Below, in pieces: positions 33,046 to 43,400 of a stretch of 64,000 nt of DNA (positions are counted from its first letter, which is position 1; every line of letters starts with the position of its first letter). The position numbers were made by a program, and so were the translations under genes. The notes beneath the pieces were generated by a model. The model was not told the origin of the DNA, did no database searches, and saw nothing but the letters and a program-made list of their open reading frames with translations. The DNA comes from Terriglobales bacterium (GTDB taxonomy: Bacteria; Acidobacteriota; Terriglobia; Bryobacterales; Bryobacteraceae): NCBI GenBank assembly GCA_027485675.1, contig JAIXQP010000028.1, forward strand, positions 1 to 64,000, written 5' to 3'.

Positions 33046-35186
33046 TACGCGTTCCTCCGGTTGGCCAAAGCGGCCAGCACTCGTTCGGGGGTCAGCGGCA
33101 CCATCGGCACCCGGACTCCGAGCGCGTTCGCCGCCGCATTCGCAATTGCCGCAATGCCGCCAATGGCGCAGGGCTCGCCCAGGCCAATGATGCCGCGGGC
33201 ATCATGCTCCGGGGTGATGTCCATGTGCACGGTCAGCTTGCCCACGTCCGGCAGACCGGCCAGCTTGTAGAACTCCATATCGGCGTTCAATACGCGGCCC
33301 GTCGTCTGGTCCGTGATGCGCTCTTCCATCAGCGCCGAGCAGACGCTCATGATCATCGCACCCGCCACCTGGCTTTCCGCCGTCTTCGGGTTCACCACCA
33401 GACCGCAATCCTGCACCGCGACCACTTCGATGATCCGGACAACACCGGTTTCGATGTCGACCTCCACCTCAGCCATCTGAATGCCGCTCGCGCCCTGCGT
33501 GTTCAGGCCTTCGCGCGCCGCCGTACGCGGCTCGTTCTCGCCCATCTCGCTGATCGGCGACGGCCCGATCTTCTGGCACGCCTGCTTCCAGCTCATCGCC
33601 TTGGCCGGGTTGCCCTTGGCCACCACACGGCTATCGTCGGCTTCGAGCTGATCCGGCGCGACGCCCAGGCTCGGAGCCACCTTCTCGAACAGCTTTTCGA
33701 GCGCGTTCACGGCAGCTTTCCGCGTCGAGGAGCTCACGCCGCCAATCGTCGTCGAACCGCCAGAGGGGCCTGACGGCGGATAGCTGTTGTCGCCCAGTTT
33801 CACCTTGATCGCCGACATCGGCAGACCCAGCGTCTCCGCCGCCACCTGCGTAATGCAGGTCCGCGTCGCGGTGCCGATGTCCTGCGAACCGATCTCGACT
33901 TCCACGCTGCCGTCCGGATGAATCGTCAGCTTGCACTTCGATGCATGGCCGGCGCCGCCCCAGGTCGCAATGCCGATGCCCAGGCCGCGCCGCAGCGTGC
34001 CGGTCTTCTTCGCACCATGCGAGTACTTCTTCTTCCAGTCGATCAGCTCGGCCGCCTTCGCCAACTGCTTCCGATAGATCTCGGGCCGGGCGGAAACCGC
34101 GACGTTCTTGAAGAAGACGTCAAACGGATCCATGCCGATCGTATCGGCAAAGTCGGTAATCGCCGCGCAGGTCAGGAAACTGGCCTGCGGATGGTTCGGA
34201 GCGCGCCAGGCACGGGCCGGGCCGGTATTCAGCGAAACCTGCGTGTGGTTCATCCGGCGGTTCGGGATGTTGGTGAACACGTACGGCAGCGGCGCCATGC
34301 CGCCTCCGCCAATGCCGCCCGACGCCCACGATTCGCTCTGCCAGCCGGTGATGGTGCCGTCCTTCTTGCCGGCCACTTTGATCTTGGCGAAGTGCGACGG
34401 CCGGACGCCCGCAATCGTCAACTCGGTCGCGCGGTCCAGGAACATCTTCACCGGACGCCCGCCCGATTCCTTCGACAGCCGGGCCGCTTCCGCGCCCCAC
34501 CGGTCGGCCGGGAACTTCGCGCCGAAGCCGCCGCCCATGTACTGGCAGTCGACGTGGACCTGCGTCGCCGGCAGTTCGAGCATCTTGGCGAGGTCACCGC
34601 CCACGGTCGAAACCGCCTGCGTCGAGGGCCAGAAGTCGATCTTATTGTTGCCCCAGGCCACCACGGAACCATGCGGTTCGAGGCAGCAGTGCGTGATCAC
34701 CGGAATGCCGTAGTCGCCGGAGGTCTTAGCTTCGGCCTCGGCAAACGCCTTGTCCGGATCGCCCGTCACCTGCTCACCCGCGGCTTTGGCCCGGGCGCCC
34801 ACCTTGGCGAGGTTGTCCTCTTTCACCAGGTGCGGCAGCACTTCGTACGTCACCTTGATCGCCTTCACGGCGTCGCGGGCGATCTCTTCGGTCACCGCGC
34901 TCACCGCGGCGACTTCCGTACCCGCCCACTGAATCTCGGTGCCCGGCCCGGAGACTACCCGGATGGCCGTCACGCCCTGAATCGCTTTCGCGGCCGTGAC
35001 GTCAATGCTCGTCACCTTCGCATGCGCGTGGGGCGAGGTCAACAGCGCGCCGAACAGCAGATCGGAACGGTTCATATCGCTCGGGTACTTCGCCCGGCCC
35101 GAAGACTTCATCGGGCCGTCGAGACGGGCAATCCGCTTGCCCATCACCCGGCGCTTATCCATAGGAGGCCACTTGTACTCAGCCAT
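33045..35186 (-). CDS. PaoC-like molybdenum-cofactor subunit of aldehyde oxidoreductase
   Basis: The 713-residue catalytic subunit is of the xanthine-oxidase family. Moco-binding elements are visible: GGGFGAKFPADRWG, RAWRAPNHPQASFL, GSQDIGTATRTCITQ, GGSTTIGGVSSSTRKAA, and the active-site Glu in GLGEPCAIGG near the C-terminus. The length (713) and compact build match PaoC/YagR (about 730) rather than eukaryote-type xanthine dehydrogenases, so oxidation of aromatic or aliphatic aldehydes to acids in the periplasm is likely. It has no signal of its own and would be exported together with the TAT-tagged FeS subunit. Its start overlaps the FeS-subunit gene by 8 bp. Confidence 0.9.
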   Translation of the reverse strand: MAEYKWPPMDKRRVMGKRIARLDGPMKSSGRAKYPSDMNRSDLLFGALLTSPHAHAKVTSIDVTAAKAIQGVTAIRVVSGPGTEIQWAGTEVAAVSAVTEEIARDAVKAIKVTYEVLPHLVKEDNLAKVGARAKAAGEQVTGDPDKAFAEAEAKTSGDYGIPVITHCCLEPHGSVVAWGNNKIDFWPSTQAVSTVGGDLAKMLELPATQVHVDCQYMGGGFGAKFPADRWGAEAARLSKESGGRPVKMFLDRATELTIAGVRPSHFAKIKVAGKKDGTITGWQSESWASGGIGGGGMAPLPYVFTNIPNRRMNHTQVSLNTGPARAWRAPNHPQASFLTCAAITDFADTIGMDPFDVFFKNVAVSARPEIYRKQLAKAAELIDWKKKYSHGAKKTGTLRRGLGIGIATWGGAGHASKCKLTIHPDGSVEVEIGSQDIGTATRTCITQVAAETLGLPMSAIKVKLGDNSYPPSGPSGGSTTIGGVSSSTRKAAVNALEKLFEKVAPSLGVAPDQLEADDSRVVAKGNPAKAMSWKQACQKIGPSPISEMGENEPRTAAREGLNTQGASGIQMAEVEVDIETGVVRIIEVVAVQDCGLVVNPKTAESQVAGAMIMSVCSALMEERITDQTTGRVLNADMEFYKLAGLPDVGKLTVHMDITPEHDARGIIGLGEPCAIGGIAAIANAAANALGVRVPMVPLTPERVLAALANRRNA

Positions 35187-35808
35187 TCTTGATCTCCTTC
35201 GCCGCTTCGAGCACGGCGGCCTTCATGCCCATATACGTTCCACACCGGCAGAGATTGCCGGAAAGCCCTTTGTCGATCTGCTCGGGCGTGGGGTTCGGAT
35301 TCCGATCGAGGAAGCCCTTGGTCGCCATGATGAAGCCCGGCGTGCAGTAGCCGCACTGCTGCGCGTCATGGTTCACGAAGGCCTTTGATACCGGGTGCAA
35401 CTGTCCTTCCGGCGCCAGACCTTCAATGGTCTGGATCGGCTTGCCCACCACATCAATGGCGAGCACCGAGCAGCCGTACATCACCTTGCCGCCCACGATG
35501 ACGGTGCAGGCGCCACAGGTGCCGCGGTCGCACACGCGTTTGGCGCCCGTCATGTCGAGCCGGTTCCGCAATGCATCGAGCAAAGTTACGCGGGGCTCAA
35601 CCTTCACACTCCGTTTCTTTCCGTTGATGTCGAGCGTGATCTCGACCTCGCCGGACATGACATTCGCAACGGTCTGCGCCTGGGCGTCTTCCGCCAACAG
35701 GCCAGTGGTCAACACGCTTCCCGAAACACCCGCGCCCTGCAGCCAACTGCGGCGCGAAAATCTCGATTTTGCTTGCTGATCCTTCGGTTTTTCTTTCGAA
35801 GTGCTCAA
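35179..35808 (-). CDS. PaoA-like [2Fe-2S] subunit with TAT signal
   Basis: The 209-residue subunit carries a twin-arginine leader (RFSRRSWLQGAGVSG, then cleavage near AQAQ). Two [2Fe-2S] modules follow: a plant-ferredoxin-type domain with CDRGTCGACTV and YGCSVLAI, and a four-helix domain with QCGYCTPG and LCRCGTY. The start is TTG at 35808, with GGAAGGTG upstream at the right distance; longer frames to 35913 overlap the divergent oxidoreductase gene and are not credible. The TAT leader carries the whole heterotrimer to the periplasm, as in E. coli PaoABC. It is the first gene of the operon. Confidence 0.9.
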   Translation of the reverse strand: MSTSKEKPKDQQAKSRFSRRSWLQGAGVSGSVLTTGLLAEDAQAQTVANVMSGEVEITLDINGKKRSVKVEPRVTLLDALRNRLDMTGAKRVCDRGTCGACTVIVGGKVMYGCSVLAIDVVGKPIQTIEGLAPEGQLHPVSKAFVNHDAQQCGYCTPGFIMATKGFLDRNPNPTPEQIDKGLSGNLCRCGTYMGMKAAVLEAAKEIKNG

Positions 35809-35933
35809 CGGACACCTTCCTTCAAGGGGAGTTCGAACGGACGAATTTGAATATATCAGACTCTCCAAAGTCGCGTCACGGCGCAAAGATATACTAGGGC
35901 GATGGAGTGCCACGTCTGACTGGACCCACCCGC
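35809..35933. promoter_or_regulatory. Divergent promoter region between the aldehyde-oxidoreductase operon and the Gfo/Idh/MocA gene
   Basis: Only 125 bp separate the two divergent starts. TATACT at 35890-35895 could be a -10 box for the + strand gene, and the AT-rich ATATAT at about 35851-35856 one for the minus-strand operon. Neither has a clear -35 partner, so the assignment is tentative. Confidence 0.3.
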
Positions 35934-37079
35934 ATGAATCGCCGTCGCTTCCTCGCCACCGCCGCCTCCGCCACCCGCATTCTGGGCGCCAACGACATGA
36001 TCCGCATCGGCGCTATCGGGGTCGGCGGCCGCTGCCGGGGCCTGCTCGATAAGCTCACCCAGCTCCCAGGCAACCGCTTGGTCGCCACGGCCGACGTTTT
36101 CGCCCCCGCCCGCGATCTCGCCTGGGGCGACCGCCCGATCAAGGTCTCGACGCCGGTCGCCCAGTACGCCGACTACCGCCGCCTCCTCGATGACAAGAAC
36201 GTCGACGCCGTCGTCATCGGTTCGCCCGATCACTGGCATGCCGCCATGCTCCGCGACGCCATCGCCGCCGGCAAGGACGTCTATTGTGAAAAACCGGTGA
36301 CGCACAGCCGCGACGATGGCGCCGCCCTGGTCGCCGCCGTCGAAGCCAGCAAACAAGTCGTCCAGATCGGCTACCAGCAGCGCAGCACGGACGTTTTTCT
36401 CACCGGCAAACGCGCTCTCGCCGACGGCCTGCTCGGCAAGGTCACCATGGCGCAGGCCTTCTGGTATCAGAACTACCTCGCCCGCCGCGGCGTCTACCGG
36501 CCCACCGATCCCGCCCAACTCGACTGGAAAGCCTGGCTCGGCCCCGCTCCCGCCCGGCCCTTCGAACTCCTCCGCTACGCCCGCTGGCGCTGGTTCTGGG
36601 ATTACGGCGGCGGCTCCATCACCGATCTCTACAGCCATTGGGGGGACACCCTCCACTGGTACTTCGGCCTCCGGCAGCCGTCGAAAGTCTTCGCGCAAGG
36701 GGACCGCGTCGAACTCACCGAGTTCGAATGCCCCGACACCCTGAACGCCTCCTGGCTCTACCCCGGCCTCCAGGTCACCTACGCCAGCACCATCATCGCC
36801 TCGCTTGAAGGCGGCGGTTTCACGCTCCGCGGGACCAAAGCCATGATGAAGATCACCCGCTCGGCCGTCACCGTCTACCCGGAAGGCGTCATCCGCCAGG
36901 AGAGCGCCGGCTATCCCGACCCCATCCTCCACGAGCCTTCGAAGCGCGACGGCACCATCGATCACCTCGAAAACTGGCTCGCCTGCATCCGTTCCCGCAA
37001 CGAACCCAATGCGCCCGTGCGCGCCGCCGTCGAAATCGCCAGCGCCTCCCACGCCGCCAACAAGATCCTGCGCGGCTAA
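35934..37079 (+). CDS. Gfo/Idh/MocA-family oxidoreductase with TAT leader
   Basis: The 381-residue protein starts with NRRRFLATAASATRILGAND, a twin-arginine leader. An NAD(P)-binding Rossmann domain follows (IRIGAIGVGGRCRGLLD), with the family motif DVYCEKPVTHS, whose Lys is catalytic, and GYQQRSTDVF. The second, beta-sheet domain includes GGGSITDLYSHWGDTLHWY. Such exported members occur in large numbers in Acidobacteria and Planctomycetes and probably oxidise or epimerise sugars using a tightly bound cofactor. The ATG at 35934 is chosen because it begins the TAT leader. The stop overlaps the convergent DUF547 gene by four bases. Confidence 0.9.
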   Translation: MNRRRFLATAASATRILGANDMIRIGAIGVGGRCRGLLDKLTQLPGNRLVATADVFAPARDLAWGDRPIKVSTPVAQYADYRRLLDDKNVDAVVIGSPDHWHAAMLRDAIAAGKDVYCEKPVTHSRDDGAALVAAVEASKQVVQIGYQQRSTDVFLTGKRALADGLLGKVTMAQAFWYQNYLARRGVYRPTDPAQLDWKAWLGPAPARPFELLRYARWRWFWDYGGGSITDLYSHWGDTLHWYFGLRQPSKVFAQGDRVELTEFECPDTLNASWLYPGLQVTYASTIIASLEGGGFTLRGTKAMMKITRSAVTVYPEGVIRQESAGYPDPILHEPSKRDGTIDHLENWLACIRSRNEPNAPVRAAVEIASASHAANKILRG

Positions 37080-37747
37080 GGCGCGTCGTTCAACGACCAA
37101 TCCCAGTCGACGAACTTCCGCTTCCGCCCCGCCGCCTCCGGCCGGTACCGCTCGACGAATCCCGCCGGAAAGTCGCCCTTGAACCAGTCGAAAATGGCCG
37201 ACAGCCGCACCACGCCCGGCTCCATCCGGCAGTTCCGCTCCTGCGAGAAGAACAGCCGCGTCCGCGCTTCGAGCAGCGTTTCGAGATTTTCGCCCGTGTA
37301 GGCCTGCGGCGCCAGCCACGGGCATCCCTTTGAAGCGCAGACGATGGCGAAGTGGATCCGCGGCTCGCCAAACTTCCGGATCGTGTTGTTCTCGATATCG
37401 GCGAGCGACCGCGACTGCCCCGCAATCTGGAACTTCCGCCGGTAGAAGTAGTTGGCCCGGCCCAACAGCCCCGCCAGGCGCCCCTTTGAGGCCGGATACT
37501 CAGCGGCCATCGAATGCAGTACGAACGCGTTGTAAGCGTTCATCCAATAGGCCAGTTCGGCCTGCCGGGAAGGGAAGGGAGGCGGCGGCGCGGCCAGGGC
37601 CTCCACATACCGGGTCAGCGCCGCCAGGTCTTTTTGCAGGGCCGCATACCGGACGCTGCCATCGGCCAGCACGTACTGCGCCAGGACACGGTCCAACTCC
37701 GCCGGATCGGCTAAAACAAAAGCGAGCGCTGTGATGAACGCGAGCAT
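37076..37747 (-). CDS. Exported DUF547-family protein
   Basis: The 223-residue protein begins with a short hydrophobic leader (MLAFITALAFVLA). It shows the DUF547 landmarks: ELAYWMNAYNAFVLH, then RSLADIENNTIRKFGEPRIH with FAIVCASKGCPWL, and later AIFDWFKGDF. These residues (YW-N-YN and C-S-GCP) are the conserved core; the fold resembles a cysteine-hydrolase but activity is unproven. Its first 37 bases overlap the end of the upstream SprT-like gene, which implies coupled translation or a misjudged stop in one of them. Confidence 0.85.
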   Translation of the reverse strand: MLAFITALAFVLADPAELDRVLAQYVLADGSVRYAALQKDLAALTRYVEALAAPPPPFPSRQAELAYWMNAYNAFVLHSMAAEYPASKGRLAGLLGRANYFYRRKFQIAGQSRSLADIENNTIRKFGEPRIHFAIVCASKGCPWLAPQAYTGENLETLLEARTRLFFSQERNCRMEPGVVRLSAIFDWFKGDFPAGFVERYRPEAAGRKRKFVDWDWSLNDAP

Positions 37748-38451
37748 AACTGCCGGATGACCGCCTTGGCCTCTTTGATGCGAGGAAACTGCTTCTCCGC
37801 CGCCCGGAACACCGGCGGATGAATGGACCGCTTCGATCCCCGGGACTCCACCGGATGCACCAGATGCAGCATCTCGTGGTACATGACGTATTCAGCCACA
37901 AACCGGGGTACATGCGGCTGATCGAGAATCCGCGAAAGCACAATCGTGTTGTGCGCCGCGTCGCAATGGCCGAGAATCGTCCGCGAAGCCTGCCGGCTCC
38001 AGCCGAGCGTCGGCCGTGCCATTGTCCCCCCGAAAAACTGCGCGTTCATCGCCTCGAACAGGTCCGCCAGATCGTAGGTCTCGCCCGCCGGCGGATCGAT
38101 CAGCTTCCGCCCGCGCGTCTGCCGGATTTCGGTGATCCCCTGGCGGACCTCATGACGGTTCAGGTAGCGCCGGTACTGCTCGTTGTAGTGGGCCGGGATC
38201 GGCTTGCGGAACAGCTTCGAGAGCAGAATCACCGCCAGCGCCTCGAGAATAGGCGCCGGGGCGTCGGCCAGCAGGTCGGTAATTTTCAGTTCGATGACAT
38301 CGCCACGGCTCCGGATGGTGCTGGTGGCGTTGGCGAACTTCTTGAAACTCACCCGAAACTCCGGCGCCGGCGTCCGCGGCCGCAAGCTCCGGAACACCCG
38401 TTCGCAGATTTCCGTGGGAGTCTCAAACAGGAGCGCGCTCTCGACTTGCAT
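37711..38451 (-). CDS. SprT-like zinc metallopeptidase-family protein
   Basis: The 246-residue protein (from ATG 38451, MQVESALLFETP) has the SprT/M48-like zinc site VMYHEMLHLVHPVE (H-E-x-x-H). It is preceded by a helix with LFEAMNAQFFGGTMARPTLG and a strand ILGHCDAAHNTIVLSRIL, the usual SprT arrangement. No signal peptide is present. The longer frame to 38517 would run into the divergent fabH start. SprT relatives cleave DNA-protein crosslinks or are untyped peptidases; the specific role here is unknown. The last 37 bp overlap the DUF547 gene. Confidence 0.8.
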   Translation of the reverse strand: MQVESALLFETPTEICERVFRSLRPRTPAPEFRVSFKKFANATSTIRSRGDVIELKITDLLADAPAPILEALAVILLSKLFRKPIPAHYNEQYRRYLNRHEVRQGITEIRQTRGRKLIDPPAGETYDLADLFEAMNAQFFGGTMARPTLGWSRQASRTILGHCDAAHNTIVLSRILDQPHVPRFVAEYVMYHEMLHLVHPVESRGSKRSIHPPVFRAAEKQFPRIKEAKAVIRQLCSRSSQRSLLF

Positions 38452-38516
38452 TAATATCAGAAGGTAACATAGCGGATAGTCGTCATCGCCGCGTTCCACG
38501 TCGCCACGGAGCTCCA

Positions 38517-39521
38517 TTGGGAAAATCGTTCTCCGGTAAAGCCAAAATCACCGCACTCGGTTGCTTTACCCCCTCACAAGTCCTGACAAACCACGATCTT
38601 GAAAAAATGGTCGATACCTCCGACCAGTGGATTGTCGATCGCACGGGCATCCGCCAGCGCCACATCGCCCCGCCGGAGATGGCGACGTCCGATATGGCCC
38701 TTGAAGCCGCCAAAATTGCGCTCGCCGCCCGAGGCATCCCCGCCACGGACCTCCACGCCATCATCGTCTGCACGGTCACGCCCGATATGTTCTTCCCCTC
38801 GACGGCCTGTCTCGTGCAAGACCGGCTGGGCGCCAAGGGGGCCTTCGGCTTCGATCTCATTGCGGCCTGTTCGGGCTTCGTGTACGGACTCACCATGGCG
38901 GCTCATCTGGTGGCCAGCGGCGAGCCGAAAAAGGTGCTGGTCATCGGGGCCGACACCATGTCGCGGATTTTGAACTACGAGGACCGGGCCACCTGCATCC
39001 TGTTTGGCGACGGCGCCGGCGCGTTCCTGGTCGAAACCGCCGAAGCGGGAGAGGAAGGCTTCATCGACTACCTCAATGAGGTGGACGGCAGCGGCGGCGA
39101 TGCGCTCAAGATGCCGGCCGGCGGCAGCCGCCTGCCTCCTTCGCATGCGACCGTGGATCAAAAACTCCACTATGTCCATCAGGAAGGCAATCAGGTGTTC
39201 AAGTACGCGGTTTCGAAAATGGCGGACACCTCACGAACCCTGCTCGAACGCAATGGACTCACCGTGGACGATATCTCGCTCTTCGTCCCGCACCAGGCCA
39301 ACCAGCGGATTATCCATGCCGTAGCCGAGCGGCTCGGCATCCCGCTCGAGAAGGTGGTCATTAACATTCACGAATACGGCAACACCACGGCCGCCACGAT
39401 CCCGTTGGCCACGCGCGACGCGGTCACCCAGGGTAGACTGAAGAAAGGTGATCTGGTTATGTTTGCCGCCGTCGGCGCCGGTTACACCGTGGGCGCCAAC
39501 CTCTGGCGTTGGGGGTTCTAA
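38517..39521 (+). CDS. fabH: 3-oxoacyl-ACP synthase III
   Basis: The 334-residue enzyme starts each fatty-acid chain by condensing acetyl-CoA (or a branched acyl-CoA) with malonyl-ACP. The catalytic triad is present: Cys118 in LIAACSGFVYG, His259 in VPHQANQRI and Asn289 in YGNTTAATIP (usually GNTSAA). The N-terminal motif DTSDQWIVDRTGI is typical. The start is TTG with GGAG just upstream. MIOX begins on the base after the stop. FabH lies apart from the acpP-fabF cluster at 51.7 kb, which is common. Branched-chain specificity cannot be judged by eye. Confidence 0.93.
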   Translation: MGKSFSGKAKITALGCFTPSQVLTNHDLEKMVDTSDQWIVDRTGIRQRHIAPPEMATSDMALEAAKIALAARGIPATDLHAIIVCTVTPDMFFPSTACLVQDRLGAKGAFGFDLIAACSGFVYGLTMAAHLVASGEPKKVLVIGADTMSRILNYEDRATCILFGDGAGAFLVETAEAGEEGFIDYLNEVDGSGGDALKMPAGGSRLPPSHATVDQKLHYVHQEGNQVFKYAVSKMADTSRTLLERNGLTVDDISLFVPHQANQRIIHAVAERLGIPLEKVVINIHEYGNTTAATIPLATRDAVTQGRLKKGDLVMFAAVGAGYTVGANLWRWGF

Positions 39522-40373
39522 ATGCAAGTCATACAAAATGGTCCATTGGACTCGCTCGAACAGTGGGACGACCACGTGAAAGGCCGCTACCGCGCCGACC
39601 GAAAGAAGGAGGAGTTTCGCGTTTATGACGACTCCACTCCCCCCGTGGTGCGGGAGTTCTACCGGCAGAACCATGCCAACCAGACTCACGATTTCGCCTG
39701 CGCGAAGCTAGCCCAGTACGTTCCGCTCCGGCACGGCCGGATGGGAATCTGGGAGGCAATGGAGCGGCTGAATGAGTTAGTCGACGATTCGGACCCGGAT
39801 ACGGATCTGAGCCAGATCGAGCATAACTTGCAGACGGCCGAGGCGATCCGCGCCGCGGGTCATCCGCGGTGGTTTCAACTAACCGGCTTTATCCACGACC
39901 TGGGCAAGGTCTTGACCTTTTGGGGCGAGCCGCAGTGGGCCGTGGTCGGAGACACCTTTCCGACCGGTTGCTCCTGGAGCGACCGGATTGTCTTCCCCGA
40001 GTTCTTCGCGGCGAACCCTGACGCTGCGAAACCGGAGTTGCAGACCCAGCTGGGCGTCTACCAAGCGGGTGGCGGCCTGGACCAGGTGCGGATGTCCTGG
40101 GGCCATGACGAGTATCTCTACCACGTCACTAAGGCCTATCTGCCCGAGCCGGCGCAGTACATGATCCGGTATCACAGCTGGTACAGCGCGCACCGGGAGG
40201 GCGATTACAGCTACCTGATGACGCCGCACGATGAGGCGATGATGGAGTGGGTACGGACGTTCAATCCCTTCGATCTCTATTCGAAGTCCGACGCCAAACC
40301 CCAGCTCAGCGAACTCCGGCCCTACTACACCGACCTCATCAACGAGTACTTCCCCGAAAAGATCGACTGGTAG
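39522..40373 (+). CDS. Myo-inositol oxygenase
   Basis: The 283-residue protein matches myo-inositol oxygenase, the non-haem di-iron enzyme of the HD fold that opens myo-inositol with O2 to D-glucuronate. Iron ligand blocks are intact: [77 protein letters not shown] and the C-terminal DLYSKSDA also agree with the animal and plant enzymes. Full-length, eukaryote-like MIOX is known in some soil bacteria. It may provide glucuronate for uronate catabolism. It is cotranscribed with fabH (TAA-ATG contact) and closed by the terminator at 40396-40429. Confidence 0.9.
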   Translation: MQVIQNGPLDSLEQWDDHVKGRYRADRKKEEFRVYDDSTPPVVREFYRQNHANQTHDFACAKLAQYVPLRHGRMGIWEAMERLNELVDDSDPDTDLSQIEHNLQTAEAIRAAGHPRWFQLTGFIHDLGKVLTFWGEPQWAVVGDTFPTGCSWSDRIVFPEFFAANPDAAKPELQTQLGVYQAGGGLDQVRMSWGHDEYLYHVTKAYLPEPAQYMIRYHSWYSAHREGDYSYLMTPHDEAMMEWVRTFNPFDLYSKSDAKPQLSELRPYYTDLINEYFPEKIDW

Positions 40374-40395
40374 ACGCCCTCGGCGCCAAAACAAA

Positions 40396-40429
40396 ACGCC
40401 CCTCCCACCAGGTCTGGTGAGAGGGGCGT
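40396..40429. terminator. Bidirectional intrinsic terminator
   Basis: A 15-bp stem with a single mismatch (ACGCCCCTCCCACCA at 40396-40410, TGGTGAGAGGGGCGT at 40415-40429) and loop GGTC lies between the convergent MIOX and TonB-receptor genes. T-rich sequence follows on the + strand and AAAAC precedes it, giving a U-tract for the minus strand. Confidence 0.9.
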
Positions 40430-40452
40430 TTCGCTTTACGCTCGTGTTTTGT

Positions 40453-43400
40453 CTAGAAGTGATACTTCAGACCAAACTGGATGTTCCGCGGGTTCTGCAC
40501 CTGCGCCCCAATCGCGCCGAAGCTCGCCGGGGTACCGATGTTGGCGCCGGGAGGCGCCCAGCTGACGTGGTTCAGGGCGTTGAACAACTCCACCCGGAAA
40601 TCGAAGTACTGGCGTTCGGTGATGCTGAAGCGCTTGCCCACAGAGAAGTCCAGGTTGAAGAAGCCCGGGCCCCGCTCCGTGCCAATGCCGGCCGTGCCGA
40701 ATTCGCCGTCGCCGGGCTGGCCGTAGGCGCAGGAACCGTTGTTCACGCCAGCGGCGCAGAACAGGGTCGTGCGGTCGTCCGGCAAGCCGAACCAGTTGTC
40801 CACCGTGCGCGCCGCCGTATTGACCGTCAGCGGACGGTACGCATTGGCGCGAACGTTACCGCGAACCGCCTGACCCGTGCGGTCGATCGCCCGAACCGTA
40901 ATCGGCAGGCCCGTGCGGGCCGACAGGTTGTAGTTCAAGCTCCAGCCACCGAGAAGGGCCTCGGCGGCCTTCGGCATATCGGTCGCAAACTGACGGCCCT
41001 TGCCCATCGGCAGATCGTAGTTGCCACCAATCGTGAAGTTCTGGCGGATGTCGAAGAAGGCCGGACCGCGGTTCGAGCGGCGGTCATACGCGTTCTGCCA
41101 GTAGGCGCCTTCACCAGAGGTAAAGCCGCTGCCGTAATAGCCCAGGTTATCCGTCAACGTCTTGCCCAAAGTGTAGGCAGCGATGAAGTCCAAGCCCGAA
41201 GCAAAGCGCCGGCGGCCGGTCACCTGCAGCGAGTGGTAGTCCATCGTGGCCGAAGACTCGGTCCGGGCGATGTTGCCCAGGTTCGGCAACACATTGATGA
41301 GCGGACGGCGGCTGTTGATCGGCGCCCAGGTCGAGAACGGACCGGTGCCGGGCAGCGGCTGGTTCGCCTCCACCGGCGCCACCAGGTGCGTACCCTTCTG
41401 GCTGACGTAGCCCGCCGAGATCGACGTGGCGTTGTCGAGCAGGTACTCGAGCGTGAAGTTCACCTGCTGCGTCGTCTGCGGACGGAGATTCAGGTCCCAA
41501 GCACGGCCTTGCAGCTGCGGAACGGCGACACCCGCCGGACGGGGCATGTTGAGGGCCACGTTAGCCGTCGTCACGTCCGAGAAACCGGTCCGGATCGAGC
41601 CCGGGGTCCGCGGATCGTACGTGAAGTCGGTTTCGATGAAGAACGGGGGGTTCAGCGGTAGGCGCAGGTTGGCGCCCGTGCCTTCCATGAAGCTCTGGTA
41701 GGCGTAGCCACCACGAACCACCATCTTGTTGTTGAACATGCCGGGCGTCCAGGCAAAGCCGAAGCGCGGCATAAACTGCCGGGGGTAACCCTTGTACAGC
41801 GCGCGGCCGAACTCTCCCGATCCGGGGGTGATCAGCGCACCGGTAAAGGTGTTGACGTTCACCTGACGATCGGCGACTTCGTAGATCGGCTGCATGTATT
41901 CCCAGCGCAGGCCGAGGTTGATGGTCAGCGTCCGGGTGGCCTTGAAGTCGTCCTGGAAGAACAACGCCGAGCGCCAGAACCGGTGGCCCCAGGTGCCCGT
42001 CGCCGCGCCGCGGCCCTTGCCGTTCAACTGGTCGAGCAGGAAGTCCGAATGGTCGAGGCCGGTGTAGGTGCCCGTGTAGCGGAACAGACCCAACGCGCCG
42101 TTGTTGCCGGCGTAGTAGCGGTTCTGTTGATAGCGCATGAACTGCGCACCAACCTTCAGCAGGTGCTTGCCCTTCTGCATGGTCAGGTTGTCGTAGTAGA
42201 TGAACTTGTTGTCGGCCGTGTTCGAGATAGAAGCGCCCGAACCGATGCCGGACAGACCGCCACCCAGACCCACGCCGCTCAGGCCCGCAATCGGCTGACC
42301 ACCGGGAATGCCGAACTTCGCATTGCCATCGGCACCCAACTGACCGGACCAGTCCACCGCGATGTCGTTGATGACGACGCGCGAATACGCAATGCGCGCT
42401 TCGTTGACCGTCGTCGGCGAAATCGTGCGGTTCCAATTGATCACCGCCGACTGCGTCGGACCGGCTTGACCGGAGGTCATGAACACCGGCAACGCCGCCG
42501 CCGAGCCAATCGAATCGTACCGGCCGATGGACCAGCGGCCCATTAGATTGTCCTTGTCCGAGAGCCGGTAGTCCACCTTCGCGTCCGCCTGATGATTGTC
42601 GAGCTTCGACGCCGAAGAACCAGCATAGTTGCCGGTCACCCCGAGCGGGCCCACGCCCGCCTGGTTCGGCAGCGGATAGAGCGTCTGATTCCCATAGAGG
42701 GCATTCGCCACCGGCGAGAACCGCGAACGCGGAATCTGCTTGCCGGGGAAGGGCGCGCCGCCGGCGGCCGGGTCGACGATGTTGTTCGGGAAGGCGCTCA
42801 GGTCGCCGTTCCGCCACGCGGCCGGAGCCACGCTGGCCGAAGCCGGGCCGTCGGCGCGCTGCAGGGTGCCTTCATAGTCCATGAAGAAAAACGCCTTGTT
42901 CCGCTTGATCGGGCCGCCGAGCGTACCACCAAAGATGTTCCGCTTGAAACCGGTCCGCTGCGCCGTCGACACGTTCCGGTTCCGGAAGAAGCCGTTGGCG
43001 TCGAGCTTGTTGTTCCGCAGGAATTCGAAAACGTTGCCGTGGAACTGGTTCGTGCCGCTCTTCAGGCTCAGCATCACGGTGGCGCCGCCGGCGTTGCCAA
43101 ACTCGGCCGCCGCGTTGCCCGTCAGCACCTTCACCTCTTCAAGAGCGTCCACGTTCGGCGAATAGCCGACGCGGTTGTCGATCGAGTCGTTCACGTCCAC
43201 GCCGTCGAGCAGGAAGTTGTTCGTCTGCTCGCGGTTGCCGTTCACGTAGGGGCGGGCGCCAAAGCGCGAGTTCATCCCCGACGGATTCGGGCTCACCGCG
43301 CCCGGCATCAGCAACGTCAGCGAAACAAAGTTCCGGCCGTTCAACGGCAGCGACGTCAACTTCGCCGAGCTGATCGAATCGCCCGTCGAGGTCGACTCCG

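Noticed and set aside
35809..35913. N-terminal extension of the FeS subunit
   Set aside because: It has no ribosome binding site and would push the TAT leader inside the protein; TTG 35808 has a good site.
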